A stretch of DNA of 64,000 bases, from positions 1 through 64,000 of the forward strand of contig URXM01000002.1 in assembly GCA_900551855.1 (NCBI GenBank), in the 5' to 3' direction. A program made the translations under genes and the position numbers. This document shows, in pieces, positions 1 to 7,274 of this stretch. The notes beneath the pieces are model-generated. The model saw only the letters and a list, made by a program, of their open reading frames with translations, ran no database searches and was not told where the DNA came from. How positions within the stretch are numbered: position 1 is the stretch's first letter; each line of letters opens with the position of its first letter. The DNA comes from an uncultured Eubacteriales bacterium. GTDB taxonomy: Bacteria; Bacillota; Clostridia; Christensenellales; UBA1242.

Positions 1-61
1 GGCTCGAACCTATGACCCTCTGCTTGTAAGGCAGATGCTCTCCCAGCTGAGCTAAACTCCC
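1..61 (-). tRNA. tRNA-Val (anticodon TAC), 3' end cut off by window edge
   Basis: Read on the minus strand, the sequence gives a 7-nt acceptor half GGGAGTT, a D arm (GCTC...GAGC), an anticodon stem TCTGC/GCAGA with loop CTTACAA (anticodon TAC), and the start of a T arm with TTCGAGC. The acceptor 3' half and the CCA end lie before base 1. The core closely resembles Bacillus tRNA-Val. A TTGACA-18-TAAACT promoter lies just upstream. Confidence 0.95.
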
Positions 62-74
62 TAAACGCTCTCTA

Positions 75-104
75 AGTTTAACATACTTAGAGAAGCGCTG
101 TCAA
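75..104 (-). promoter_or_regulatory. Promoter of tRNA-Val
   Basis: Minus-strand -35 TTGACA (99-104), an 18-nt spacer and -10 TAAACT (75-80), 14 nt before the tRNA 5' end. A perfect 8-bp inverted repeat (70-77 with 85-92) covers the -10 region. Confidence 0.65.
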
Positions 105-136
105 CTTATTTTATAAAAATTTTATAATTTTTTATT

Positions 137-1696
137 TTATTTAAACAAAGCTCTAATTTCTGTGATTGTAAATGTATCAGTAAGTTCTGTTTCTGGATAA
201 TTGTCAACGATAAGTTGAATCAAATCATTAACTGTCATATCCATTGTTACTTTATAATATTTGCTTGATCCACCAATAGTAATGTTGAAACCATCAAGGT
301 TAACTTCAATTCCATTATCTGATTGACTATCTTTTGCATAAAGTTGAGTTACATTTCCGTCGTCAGATTTCAATCCCAACAATTTTCCAATAGTCATTGT
401 AGAAGCACCATTTGTCACATATACTTTATAACCTTCACCATCCAAGTCATTAAGCAAATATACATCTTCAACAATTTCATTGATGTTAGTATAGCAAGCT
501 ACTGGATTTTCAATTGTGAAGTTTGTGAAATATTTTGTGATAACTGCATCAAGTTCAAGATTTGTTTCTGTTCCATTTGGATAAGCAGCAACAATAGCAT
601 TTACGATGTTTGAAGTTGAATCAGCCAAGTCATATGAAGAACCATTATACATAAGTCCAGTAACTTTGTGGAATGTATAATCAGTTGCCCATTTTGTTCC
701 ATCTGTCAAAGCACTCAATTCACTTGTATCAAGAACTGTAAAGTTTACACTAACTTCTGATTGTCCATTGTATTGTGCACCATTTGTGTTTACATTTACA
801 TTATAAACAACCAAACTTTCTTTCAAGTAAACATCAAAGTTTTCTGTTTCTCCACTGATTTCAGTGATTACATTCCCATTTGCATCTTGCCAAGCATAAG
901 TGTATCCATCTTGTGCTTCAATTTGATTTTCAGCCATAATTGTATATGGATCTTCAAATTCATAGTGTTCGTTTGTGTAGATTTCAACTGTATTCAAAAC
1001 AGTTCCATCTTCTTTGTAATATGTTACAGAGATCTTGCTTTGTTCTTGCCAAACAGCAGTCAAAGTGATATCTTCAGCAAAATCAAAGTCAGCAGTTGTA
1101 TAAATCTTTTCTGTTGAATCTCCAACAATTCTCCAGCCTAAAAATTTGTAATTGCTTCCTTCATAAGTCAATACAGGAAGAGTATCTCCATAACTGTAAG
1201 TTCTAAGTGTTGCATCAGCATCATCGTTTTCTGGTGTTGTGCTTGTAGCAACATCATCAGTAGGATTTGCTTTGTAACTGTATCTTACATCAAATTCTTT
1301 AATTTCAAAAACGGCTAAAAGTTTTTCATAATCAGTGATTGCAGCATTAAGTTCTGCATCTGTAGAAACGAATGAAACGCTTCCATCTGTGTGAGCGATA
1401 GAATAAGCTTCAACATCTCCAACAAACCAACCTTTAAAATCATAACCATTTGAAACGGCTTTAAGGCTGATATCTTTCATGTGGCTGTCTGTAATTGTAA
1501 AGTCTTGTTCTGCTTTTCCATCATATACTACCTGAGCATAAGCTTCGCTAGAATTTGAAATTTTGTTTGTATATGCCTTTACAACGACAGAAGCATCAAT
1601 TGAATAGTAAGCAGCAAATGTTGTGCCAACAATCATAAGTGGGAACAAAACGACCATTGCACAAATAACTAAAATTTTTGAGAGCGTTCTAGACAT
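137..1696 (-). CDS. Secreted or surface protein with degenerate InlB B-repeats (519 aa)
   Basis: The N terminus is basic, then hydrophobic (about residues 8-30), as in a signal peptide or signal anchor. Three divergent InlB B-type repeats (Flg_new family) follow: about 45-132 (core GYDFKGWF), 134-220 (core YKFLGWRI, ending ITLTAVW) and 222-293 (core GYTYAWQD). The C-terminal ~225 residues match nothing I recognise. There is no LPXTG motif and no C-terminal membrane anchor, so it is either released or held by its N-terminal segment. The ATG is preceded by AGGAGG with a 5-nt spacer. It shares its repeat family with the giant protein at 30082-64000, but the two are not adjacent here. Role in adhesion or surface structure is inferred from the family. 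Confidence 0.85.
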   Translation of the reverse strand: MSRTLSKILVICAMVVLFPLMIVGTTFAAYYSIDASVVVKAYTNKISNSSEAYAQVVYDGKAEQDFTITDSHMKDISLKAVSNGYDFKGWFVGDVEAYSIAHTDGSVSFVSTDAELNAAITDYEKLLAVFEIKEFDVRYSYKANPTDDVATSTTPENDDADATLRTYSYGDTLPVLTYEGSNYKFLGWRIVGDSTEKIYTTADFDFAEDITLTAVWQEQSKISVTYYKEDGTVLNTVEIYTNEHYEFEDPYTIMAENQIEAQDGYTYAWQDANGNVITEISGETENFDVYLKESLVVYNVNVNTNGAQYNGQSEVSVNFTVLDTSELSALTDGTKWATDYTFHKVTGLMYNGSSYDLADSTSNIVNAIVAAYPNGTETNLELDAVITKYFTNFTIENPVACYTNINEIVEDVYLLNDLDGEGYKVYVTNGASTMTIGKLLGLKSDDGNVTQLYAKDSQSDNGIEVNLDGFNITIGGSSKYYKVTMDMTVNDLIQLIVDNYPETELTDTFTITEIRALFK

Positions 1697-1717
1697 GATA
1701 ACCTCCTAAGTTATCCA

Positions 1718-1746
1718 CATTATAACACAACAAAAAGTTTAATTCA
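1718..1746 (-). promoter_or_regulatory. Promoter of the 519-aa InlB-repeat gene
   Basis: Minus-strand -35 TTGAAT (1741-1746), a 17-nt spacer and -10 TATAAT (1718-1723), about 22 nt before the start codon. Confidence 0.7.
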
Positions 1747-1803
1747 ATACCCAAAGCGAAAATTTTTGACAAATTTAGATTAAAATTGTTCAAAACTATA
1801 TCA

Positions 1804-2559
1804 TCAACCATCCATAATCATCTTGTCAGCAATAAGAGCAATAAGTTCTCCATTTGTTGGTTTTTCATTTCTATTATATATCTTAAGCCCAAAAATATTG
1901 TTAATATTTTCAATTTTCCCTCTGTTCCATGCAACTTCAATAGCATGTCTCATGCCTCTTTCAACCTTGCTAGAACTCGTTTCAAATCTTTCTGCAATGG
2001 TTGGATAAAGTTTTTTTGTGATAGAACCAATAATTTCAGGTTCTTCAACGGCAAGTTTGACAGCCTCTCTCAAAAATTGATAACCCTTGATGTGTGCTGG
2101 TATTCCAATACTTATAAATATGTTTGAAATTTTTTCATCAAGTTGTTTGTTCTCACTTTGAGAACGACCATTGTTTAAAACTTCATTTATTCTGTTTTCC
2201 AAATTTTCTGGAGAAACAGGCTTAATCATAAAATAACTTGCACCAGATTGAATTGCTTTTGTCACAAATCCACTGTGAGAAAGATTGGAAACAAAAAACA
2301 CTTTTGGCATATTTTCTTTCAATACTTTGATTTTGTCAAGAACAGCAAATCCATCCAAGTTTGACAACATAACTTCAAGGACCAAAACATCAGGTTTAAG
2401 TTTTAAAACATCTTCAACAACCAAAGCACCATCACTGCTAGCTCCAACAAAATCAAAATTGTCATTTTTCTTAAAATAATCAATTATAGAGTTATCTTCT
2501 GTGTTGTCTGCTATATAAATTTTAGGCAGTTTAGTTTCTTTTACAATTTCCATTGTCAT
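1804..2559 (-). CDS. spo0A: Spo0A-type response regulator with Glu at the phosphoacceptor position
   Basis: Sporulation master-regulator family: an N-terminal receiver (about 12-130) and a C-terminal Spo0A DNA-binding domain (about 145-251). The DNA-binding part is very well conserved (IPAHIKGYQFLREA, GSITKKLYP, RHAIEVAWNRG, KPTNGE). In the receiver, the line that normally reads VLVLD reads VLVLE (residue 62, codon GAA). The second acidic-pocket residue is Asn (A-D18-N19), and the Thr/Ser switch position is Ser91. The conserved Lys is kept (K113 in MIKP). Ordinary Asp phosphorylation therefore looks impossible, and Glu could mimic the phosphorylated state. Two start codons are possible: ATG at 2559, or at 2553, which lies at better spacing from AAAGGAG. 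A 0A-box-like TGTCGAA lies upstream at 2676. Whether the organism sporulates cannot be judged from this window. Confidence 0.95.
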   Translation of the reverse strand: MTMEIVKETKLPKIYIADNTEDNSIIDYFKKNDNFDFVGASSDGALVVEDVLKLKPDVLVLEVMLSNLDGFAVLDKIKVLKENMPKVFFVSNLSHSGFVTKAIQSGASYFMIKPVSPENLENRINEVLNNGRSQSENKQLDEKISNIFISIGIPAHIKGYQFLREAVKLAVEEPEIIGSITKKLYPTIAERFETSSSKVERGMRHAIEVAWNRGKIENINNIFGLKIYNRNEKPTNGELIALIADKMIMDG

Positions 2560-2645
2560 AATCTCCTTTATCTAATAAATTTCCTTTGCTTCTGCAAAAA
2601 CAAGATAAAGATAACACAAAAATTATTTTTATCTAAATAAAAATA

Positions 2646-2682
2646 TTGACAATTCTGTCGGCAAAAATACAATGTTGTCGAA
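2646..2682 (+). promoter_or_regulatory. Promoter-like site with 0A-box-like motif, spo0A upstream region
   Basis: Plus strand: TTGACA (2646-2651), a 16-nt spacer and TACAAT (2668-2673). TGTCGAA (2676-2682) matches the 0A-box consensus TGNCGAA. The partial copy TGTCGGC (2656-2662) lies exactly 20 bp upstream. Spo0A-family DNA binding here is inferred from the motif only. Confidence 0.45.
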
Positions 2683-2795
2683 ATGATTAAAATTTCAAAA
2701 AAAGTGATTGAAATTCAAAGAAATAAAACTTTAAACCGAGATTAAAGTTAAAATAAATGTTTTTTGAGAGAAATTTCTAAATATTAAAATTTTGT

Positions 2796-2824
2796 TTGAC
2801 ATTTTGTGCATAAAATTATATTCT
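2796..2824 (+). promoter_or_regulatory. Promoter of the 172-aa membrane protein gene
   Basis: TTGACA (2796-2801), a 17-nt spacer and TATTCT (2819-2824), followed by GAGAGGTG and ATG at 2843. The 2560-2795 stretch between spo0A and this site holds the 0A-like motif and two short AT-rich inverted repeats (2691-2697/2709-2715 and 2727-2734/2742-2749), but no gene that I can see. Confidence 0.65.
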
Positions 2825-2842
2825 AAATAAGAGAGGTGAATT

Positions 2843-3361
2843 ATGTGTAAAAGGAAAATTGTTTATGATTCAGTTACATTAGGTTTAAATGTTTTAATGT
2901 TGATTTTGTTTGCCATTCCACTTATTATGACAATATCAACATACACAATAGTAGGTCTTCTTCCAACTTTGACACCTTCTGGCTCAATTGATGTGTTGGA
3001 TGTGTTGTCATTTATTATAGGTCTTGGATCTGTGTTTATGTTGATTTTTGTTTTGATAAACATAGTAGCAATGACACTTGCACTTTTGTGCGACTGCAAT
3101 GTAATCAAAAATGAAAAACTTGGAAAAGCCATGAAAACTTTGACATTTGTTTTGTCAATCATAAGCATCGTTGTATCTGTCCTTTTTGCTTTTGCTTGCA
3201 TCTATGGATTATCACAAATGATCTCAACAATTATACTTTTGGTTGTATTTATAGCAGTTTTCATTGCAATGACAGTAACTTCAAAGAAAACATTTAAAGC
3301 AAAAGAAAAAACAACAGGCGAAAATGTAGTTGCAGAAGTTGTAGATGAAGAAACAAAATAA
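2843..3361 (+). CDS. Small multi-pass membrane protein, unknown function (172 aa)
   Basis: I do not recognise a family. About four hydrophobic segments are visible (roughly residues 12-35, 50-82, 98-122 and 126-147). A short charged cytoplasmic tail rich in Lys, Glu and Val follows (ending VVDEETK). A CDCN stretch lies in the loop after the second hydrophobic block. The start is supported by GAGAGGTG 4-5 nt upstream and a good promoter. It is transcribed away from spo0A and ends at a strong bidirectional terminator, so it is a single-gene unit. The 0A-like box in the shared upstream region makes Spo0A control possible but unproven. Confidence 0.75.
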   Translation: MCKRKIVYDSVTLGLNVLMLILFAIPLIMTISTYTIVGLLPTLTPSGSIDVLDVLSFIIGLGSVFMLIFVLINIVAMTLALLCDCNVIKNEKLGKAMKTLTFVLSIISIVVSVLFAFACIYGLSQMISTIILLVVFIAVFIAMTVTSKKTFKAKEKTTGENVVAEVVDEETK

Positions 3362-3387
3362 TCTTAACAATAAAAAATAACAACAAA

Positions 3388-3417
3388 AAATCACGCAATT
3401 TTAATGCGTGATTTTTA
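3388..3417. terminator. Bidirectional intrinsic terminator between convergent genes
   Basis: A 10-bp stem (3388-3397 with 3405-3414, core TCACGCA/TGCGTGA) has a 7-nt loop. An A-rich tract lies on the left and a T tract on the right. It serves the membrane protein gene (+) and the lipoprotein gene (-). Confidence 0.85.
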
Positions 3418-3429
3418 TTTAATACAAAT

Positions 3430-4884
3430 TTATTTTGATTGTCTTGATTCTATTTGTGTTTTTCCAAGCAACTCATAAGCCTTTCCAGCATCAGCTTCAG
3501 AGCTTTTGCTTGCTTTTGTTCTGTATAAATAATAGTTGTCATCTGTTTCAGCTTCTTCAGCAGTGTCAGAGTCTTCTTCTGTCTCTACTTCTTCAAGTTT
3601 TGCATAATAATAAACATAAGTTCCGTCAAAAGCATACAAATTTCCATCATAAATTGCTGTCATTGTTACAACTGTGTCGCAAGCTATAACTGTGCTATAT
3701 CCATTATCCTTAAACAATGATGACAATTCTGCTTTGTAAATTGCTGTTGTTGTTGACAAATAAACTGTTCTACCAGAAATAAACAATACATTATAATCAG
3801 AAACATCAGTTCCTTCACTTTGCAAACTTACTGCACCAGACCTGTTTTTTCTAACATCAACAAACATCAACTTTCCTGATGAGTTTGTAAAGATATAACC
3901 ATAATCTACCCCTGTAGAAACCAAGTTTAAGTCATTGATGCTTGATGAAGCAAAGAAAAGTTTGCTGTTGTTTATAAAAGCATTTTTAGAATTGTCATTT
4001 GTCAAGTCTGCCATAAACACTTCTGTTTCATGTCCAGTCTTTGTGTAGAACAAAACATCTTTTTCTCTTCCAACAAAAGTAACCGTTGTTCCTTGTTCAT
4101 GGAATACTACTTCGGCATCTCCTCCAGAAACAAGAACTCTCTTAACATCACTTCCAGAAATATCTGTGTTGTCTTCATCTGTCCTTGTAGTTGTGTAGAA
4201 GATGTATCCATTCCAATCCAATGTGCTTCCAGCTTTGTCTTGTTGATATGTTTTAGGAATTGCCACACTTGTAACATCTTCTGCAACAACAGAAGCTGAG
4301 ACATTGTTTCCAACTTTAATTTTGATAAGATCGGTGCCAGCAAGCATTACGATATAATAATTTCCATCATACTTCAAAACTTCAATTTGAGAAACTTCAC
4401 CATTTGTTGTGTAAAGTTTTGCTTTCCCATCACCATTTAATTTGCTTCTGTAAATGGTTGTATAGTTATAGTAGTTGCTTGCATTACCATCAGAGTCCAA
4501 TGCTTTTTGACGGTTTGGAGTTGCATAATAAATGTAATTTCCAAGCACAAACATAAAATCATTAGAAAATCCAGCAACTTCTCCTGCAACTTTTTCTACA
4601 TTTTTTGGTGAATAATCTTCACTTTTTGCTTCCAAATCGATGTTTGTATTTAATCTTGCAAGATAACCCAATTTTGCAGCATTCTTATAATCTTTATCAG
4701 AAGAGAATGCACTTATATCAGAAAATGCATTACCATAATAAAGATATCCGTCAACCATAACTGCGGAATTTCCATTATAAATCAATTCGTTGTTGCTGTT
4801 TTGGATACTACCAACTGTTGCACATCCGCCAAGCAAAAATCCAAGTCCCAAAACACAACATAACATTTTAGTAATTTTTTTCAT
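3430..4884 (-). CDS. Lipoprotein with DUF5050-like beta-propeller repeats
   Basis: The N terminus is a lipoprotein signal: a Lys-rich start, a hydrophobic core and the lipobox LGGC, so the mature protein should be attached to the outer face of the membrane. The body has many short repeats of the type GYLYYGNA, NYIYYATP, GYIFYTTT, DVLFYTKT and TYVYYYAK, spaced about 40-60 residues. This is typical of DUF5050-like propellers. A Glu/Asp-rich stretch (EEVETEEDSDTAEEAE) lies near the C terminus. The reading frame can be extended to a TTG at 4896, but GGAG lies 7-8 nt before the ATG at 4884, which I prefer. Function is unknown; such proteins are usually sensors or structural parts of the envelope. 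Confidence 0.85.
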   Translation of the reverse strand: MKKITKMLCCVLGLGFLLGGCATVGSIQNSNNELIYNGNSAVMVDGYLYYGNAFSDISAFSSDKDYKNAAKLGYLARLNTNIDLEAKSEDYSPKNVEKVAGEVAGFSNDFMFVLGNYIYYATPNRQKALDSDGNASNYYNYTTIYRSKLNGDGKAKLYTTNGEVSQIEVLKYDGNYYIVMLAGTDLIKIKVGNNVSASVVAEDVTSVAIPKTYQQDKAGSTLDWNGYIFYTTTRTDEDNTDISGSDVKRVLVSGGDAEVVFHEQGTTVTFVGREKDVLFYTKTGHETEVFMADLTNDNSKNAFINNSKLFFASSSINDLNLVSTGVDYGYIFTNSSGKLMFVDVRKNRSGAVSLQSEGTDVSDYNVLFISGRTVYLSTTTAIYKAELSSLFKDNGYSTVIACDTVVTMTAIYDGNLYAFDGTYVYYYAKLEEVETEEDSDTAEEAETDDNYYLYRTKASKSSEADAGKAYELLGKTQIESRQSK

Positions 4885-4975
4885 GTAACTCTCCAAGTCG
4901 TTTCATTTTACAATATTATAGCCATAATTGTCAATAAAATTTCATTAAACAAGCGCTGTATTAAATTCATTAAAA

Positions 4976-5674
4976 TCAATCAATTTCAATTATTTTGTTC
5001 CCAACAATATCACAAGAAGTCAAATAATATTCCACTCCATTTTTGTTTAAAACTAAATTTTGTTTACAATTTGCATGGATGTGTCCATAGACAACTTTTG
5101 AAACATTATATTTTTCAATCAAATTTGTGACTTCATTATCTTCTTCTTTGAATGTGTATGGTGGATAATGCAACATACAAATTATTTTGTCTTCATCAGA
5201 TGTTTTCAACTTTTGAGCACTTTGCAATGTCATTTCAAGTCTAATCAATTCTCTGTTGTATATTTTTCTATCCTCTTCACTCATACTCTTGTTTGTGTCA
5301 GGAATATTCCACAACCTTGTACCACAAATAATATAGTTTCCAAACTTCAAAGCATCGTTTTGAATTGCATAAAAACTTGCAGGAATAAAATCTCTTACAG
5401 CAGAGATGCTTTTCCACCAATAATCATGATTACCACGAATGATAATTTTCTTTCCTGGCAAATTTTTCAACAACTCAAAATCAGGTTTTGTTTCTTCAAG
5501 CCTCATAGCCCAAGAAAAATCACCGGCAAGTAAAACTAAGTCATCTTCTCTAACTTTATTTTTCCAATCCGAGAATATTTTATCTAAATAACCTTCCCAT
5601 GTAGGTCCAAAAATATTCATAGGCTTTGGATTGTTTATGGAAAGATGTAAATCGCTTATAGCAAAGACTTTCAT
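4976..5674 (-). CDS. Calcineurin-like metallophosphoesterase (COG1768 type)
   Basis: The 232-aa protein carries the full metallophosphoesterase metal-site set: D8-x-H10 (ISDLHLS), GD (D52 in LLAGDFSW), GNHD (81-84), a His in MLHYPPY near residue 170 and GHIH near residue 200. It has the single-domain length of small cytoplasmic phosphohydrolases. Its ATG overlaps the stop of the upstream GatB/YqeY gene by the sequence ATGA, so the two are translationally coupled. The substrate cannot be deduced; two-metal phosphoester hydrolysis is established for the family. Confidence 0.92.
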   Translation of the reverse strand: MKVFAISDLHLSINNPKPMNIFGPTWEGYLDKIFSDWKNKVREDDLVLLAGDFSWAMRLEETKPDFELLKNLPGKKIIIRGNHDYWWKSISAVRDFIPASFYAIQNDALKFGNYIICGTRLWNIPDTNKSMSEEDRKIYNRELIRLEMTLQSAQKLKTSDEDKIICMLHYPPYTFKEEDNEVTNLIEKYNVSKVVYGHIHANCKQNLVLNKNGVEYYLTSCDIVGNKIIEID

Positions 5675-6096
5675 GCAAGTTCCTTTAAGACTTCTTGAAC
5701 CATACGCATGTCAACTTTGCCGTTGTAATTTGCTTTAAAATGTTTCATAACTGTTGGTATAGACTTGTCGTCCAATTTTAAAATAATATCCTTTATTTCT
5801 TCTTTTGACAACATTTTTGGCAAATAACCAGATGCAAGTTCTATTTGTTTGGAAATAGAAGCAACTTCTTCAGCATTCCCTACTTTTGCATAATTTTCTT
5901 TTTCTTCGTTCAATTCTTTAATAAGTTTTTGAATTATATTTGAAACATCGGCATCTGCAAGAACGGAATCTCTTTGACCTTTGGCAATCTTTTCGAGTAA
6001 AATTTTGTTCATTAAAACACTGTAAAACGCTCTGCCGACTGTGTCTTTGTTTTTCATAGCTTCAATGTTTGCTTTCTTTATTTGTTCTTCAATCAT
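5671..6096 (-). CDS. GatB/YqeY domain protein
   Basis: A 141-aa stand-alone GatB/YqeY protein with the usual all-helical pattern: ANIEAMKNKD at the start, a central EEKENYAKVGN and the C-terminal YLPKMLSKEEIK and KANYNGKVDMRMV blocks. The family resembles the C-terminal tRNA-binding part of the amidotransferase GatB, but the role of the free-standing form is not firmly known. It has a strong AAGGAG site and a TTGCCT-18-TATAAT promoter, and forms a two-gene operon with the phosphoesterase gene, overlapping it by 4 nt. Confidence 0.93.
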   Translation of the reverse strand: MIEEQIKKANIEAMKNKDTVGRAFYSVLMNKILLEKIAKGQRDSVLADADVSNIIQKLIKELNEEKENYAKVGNAEEVASISKQIELASGYLPKMLSKEEIKDIILKLDDKSIPTVMKHFKANYNGKVDMRMVQEVLKELA

Positions 6097-6116
6097 AATA
6101 AACTCCTTATAGGCAA

Positions 6117-6146
6117 ATTATACAACTTTTTATGACAAAAAGGCAA
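6117..6146 (-). promoter_or_regulatory. Promoter of GatB/YqeY-phosphoesterase operon
   Basis: Minus-strand TTGCCT (6141-6146), an 18-nt spacer and TATAAT (6117-6122), about 20 nt before the start codon. Confidence 0.65.
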
Positions 6147-6183
6147 CTAAATGCACTTAACCCAAAATTTTTTATATTTTTAA

Positions 6184-6212
6184 TTGACAAAAAAAATATG
6201 TTTGTGTATAAT
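6184..6212 (+). promoter_or_regulatory. Consensus promoter of tRNA-Met
   Basis: Perfect TTGACA (6184-6189), a 17-nt spacer and perfect TATAAT (6207-6212), 24 nt before the tRNA. Confidence 0.9.
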
Positions 6213-6235
6213 AAGCGTGTTTTAACTAGGGTTTT

Positions 6236-6312
6236 GGTGATGTAGCTCAGCTGGCTAGAGCGTATGGTTCATACCCATAAGGTCGGTGGTTCGAGCCCAC
6301 CTATCACCACCA
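6236..6312 (+). tRNA. Elongator tRNA-Met (CAT), CCA encoded
   Basis: Complete cloverleaf: acceptor GGTGATG/TATCACC with a G-C first pair (not an initiator), D arm GCTC/GAGC, anticodon stem TATGG/CCATA with loop TTCATAC, T arm GGTGG/CCACC, then ACCA. The core matches Bacillus elongator tRNA-Met, which argues against the lysidine-type tRNA-Ile. Its last bases are repeated at 7281-7302 (see findings). No terminator follows directly, which is unusual for a single tRNA with so strong a promoter. Confidence 0.95.
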
Positions 6313-6319
6313 AAAACAA
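6292..6319 (+). repeat. Direct repeat, left copy (attachment-site candidate in tRNA-Met 3' end)
   Basis: 28 bases covering the end of the T arm, the acceptor end, the CCA and 7 nt beyond. They match 7275-7302 at 27 of 28 positions (mismatch at 6297/7280), with 22 identical bases in a row (6298-6319 and 7281-7302). Integrases of the tyrosine family commonly use tRNA 3' ends in this way. Confidence 0.75.
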
Positions 6320-6516
6320 AATCGCTAATATTAGATAATAAAATATATATAACAAATTTAAAATATTACTTCATTATTATATTATCTATTTTATCTTCTA
6401 TGTTTTCATCAATGGCCTTATAAAAGGACAAAATAACCTTCCCCAAAAGAGCATAATCAGTTTGTGCTCATGGACACCTTGACATTTATTACAGATTCAT
6501 TTAATTATAAAAAACA

Positions 6517-6545
6517 TTGACATTTAAAACATTGGAGTATATAAT
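6517..6545 (+). promoter_or_regulatory. Consensus promoter inside the tRNA-Met insertion
   Basis: Perfect TTGACA (6517-6522), a 17-nt spacer and perfect TATAAT (6540-6545). Transcription would start near 6552, leaving a ~200-nt leader before the 81-aa gene. Confidence 0.8.
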
Positions 6546-6552
6546 GTATGTA

Positions 6553-6627
6553 TACAACTCATTATGTTTGAGGAAGCAAAAGCTTATTCTTGAATCGAGT
6601 TGTATTTTTTATTTCAAAAACGACTCG
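6553..6627 (+). promoter_or_regulatory. Attenuator-like leader with two exclusive pairings
   Basis: TACAACTC (6553-6560) can pair with GAGTTGTA (6597-6604), which is followed at once by six T: a terminator-like hairpin with a 36-nt loop holding AAGC-AAAA-GCTT. CGAGTTG (6596-6602) can instead pair with CGACTCG (6621-6627), one G-T pair, which would break the first stem. No ligand or leader peptide is apparent. Confidence 0.35.
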
Positions 6628-6750
6628 AAGTCCCGAACTTTTATTGTTAACCTTTTATCTTCCCATTTGGATAAACACCTTGCTTTCATATTACTTTCTT
6701 TATTTGACACAATATTATTTTTTGATTTAATATTATTAAGGAGAATGTGT

Positions 6751-6996
6751 ATGGAAACACCACAAGAATATATTAACAATCTAATTCAAATATTTGATAA
6801 AGATCCTGAAAATGAATATGTTGTCATAAACGATGTTGGTTTAGAAAATTTTGACATTCGTGAGCTAAAGCATATCGCCCTTGACCAAGGATATATTTTT
6901 ACTGAAGCAAAATATCTAAAAGAAACCAAAAACATAAAACACATTAAATTTTCAAAATGGACTCAAAAAAATTGTTATGTATTACTTAAAATTTAA
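6751..6996 (+). CDS. Unknown 81-aa protein carried in the tRNA-Met insertion
   Basis: No family recognised. The protein is small, soluble-looking and has no membrane segment. It starts METPQEYINN, has an acidic first half (DKDPENEYVVINDVG) and a Lys-rich second half ending WTQKNCYVLLKI. The ATG at 6751 is chosen because AAGGAG (6738-6743) lies 7 nt upstream. The frame stays open further upstream to about 6517, but that part encodes a Phe/Leu/Cys-rich sequence typical of chance translation, and it overlaps the promoter. The gene has its own strong promoter and sits alone between the tRNA-end repeats, so it is the only cargo. Accessory function (for example host interference or immunity to the element itself) is speculation. 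Confidence 0.7.
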   Translation: METPQEYINNLIQIFDKDPENEYVVINDVGLENFDIRELKHIALDQGYIFTEAKYLKETKNIKHIKFSKWTQKNCYVLLKI

Positions 6997-7274
6997 GTCT
7001 CTTTATTAAACATCCACTTAATTTTTTTTAAAATTTATAATTTTAATCAAAGAGAAGAGCAATAAAAGATAAATTAAAACAAATGAGAGTTAACAATCAT
7101 TAAACTCAAAAAGAACCAACTAAACTTTTTGATTATATAGATTTTTAGATCAACACAGACAAAAAATCAACACAGAATAAAACAACATTAAAAAATGATA
7201 CAAACAATAGACAACCAAAGCAAAAAGATTAAAATCAAAAAACGAGATATAGATAAAATCAAGCCCTAAATTCC

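Noticed and set aside
2560..2620. Sigma-H-type promoter before spo0A (AAAGGAAAT)
   Set aside because: The -35-like element is present, but no GAAT-type -10 box follows at the right distance.
6517..6750. Longer 159-aa version of the small gene in the tRNA-Met insertion
   Set aside because: The extra part overlaps a perfect promoter, has no ribosome site and is Phe/Leu/Cys-rich, like translated non-coding DNA.
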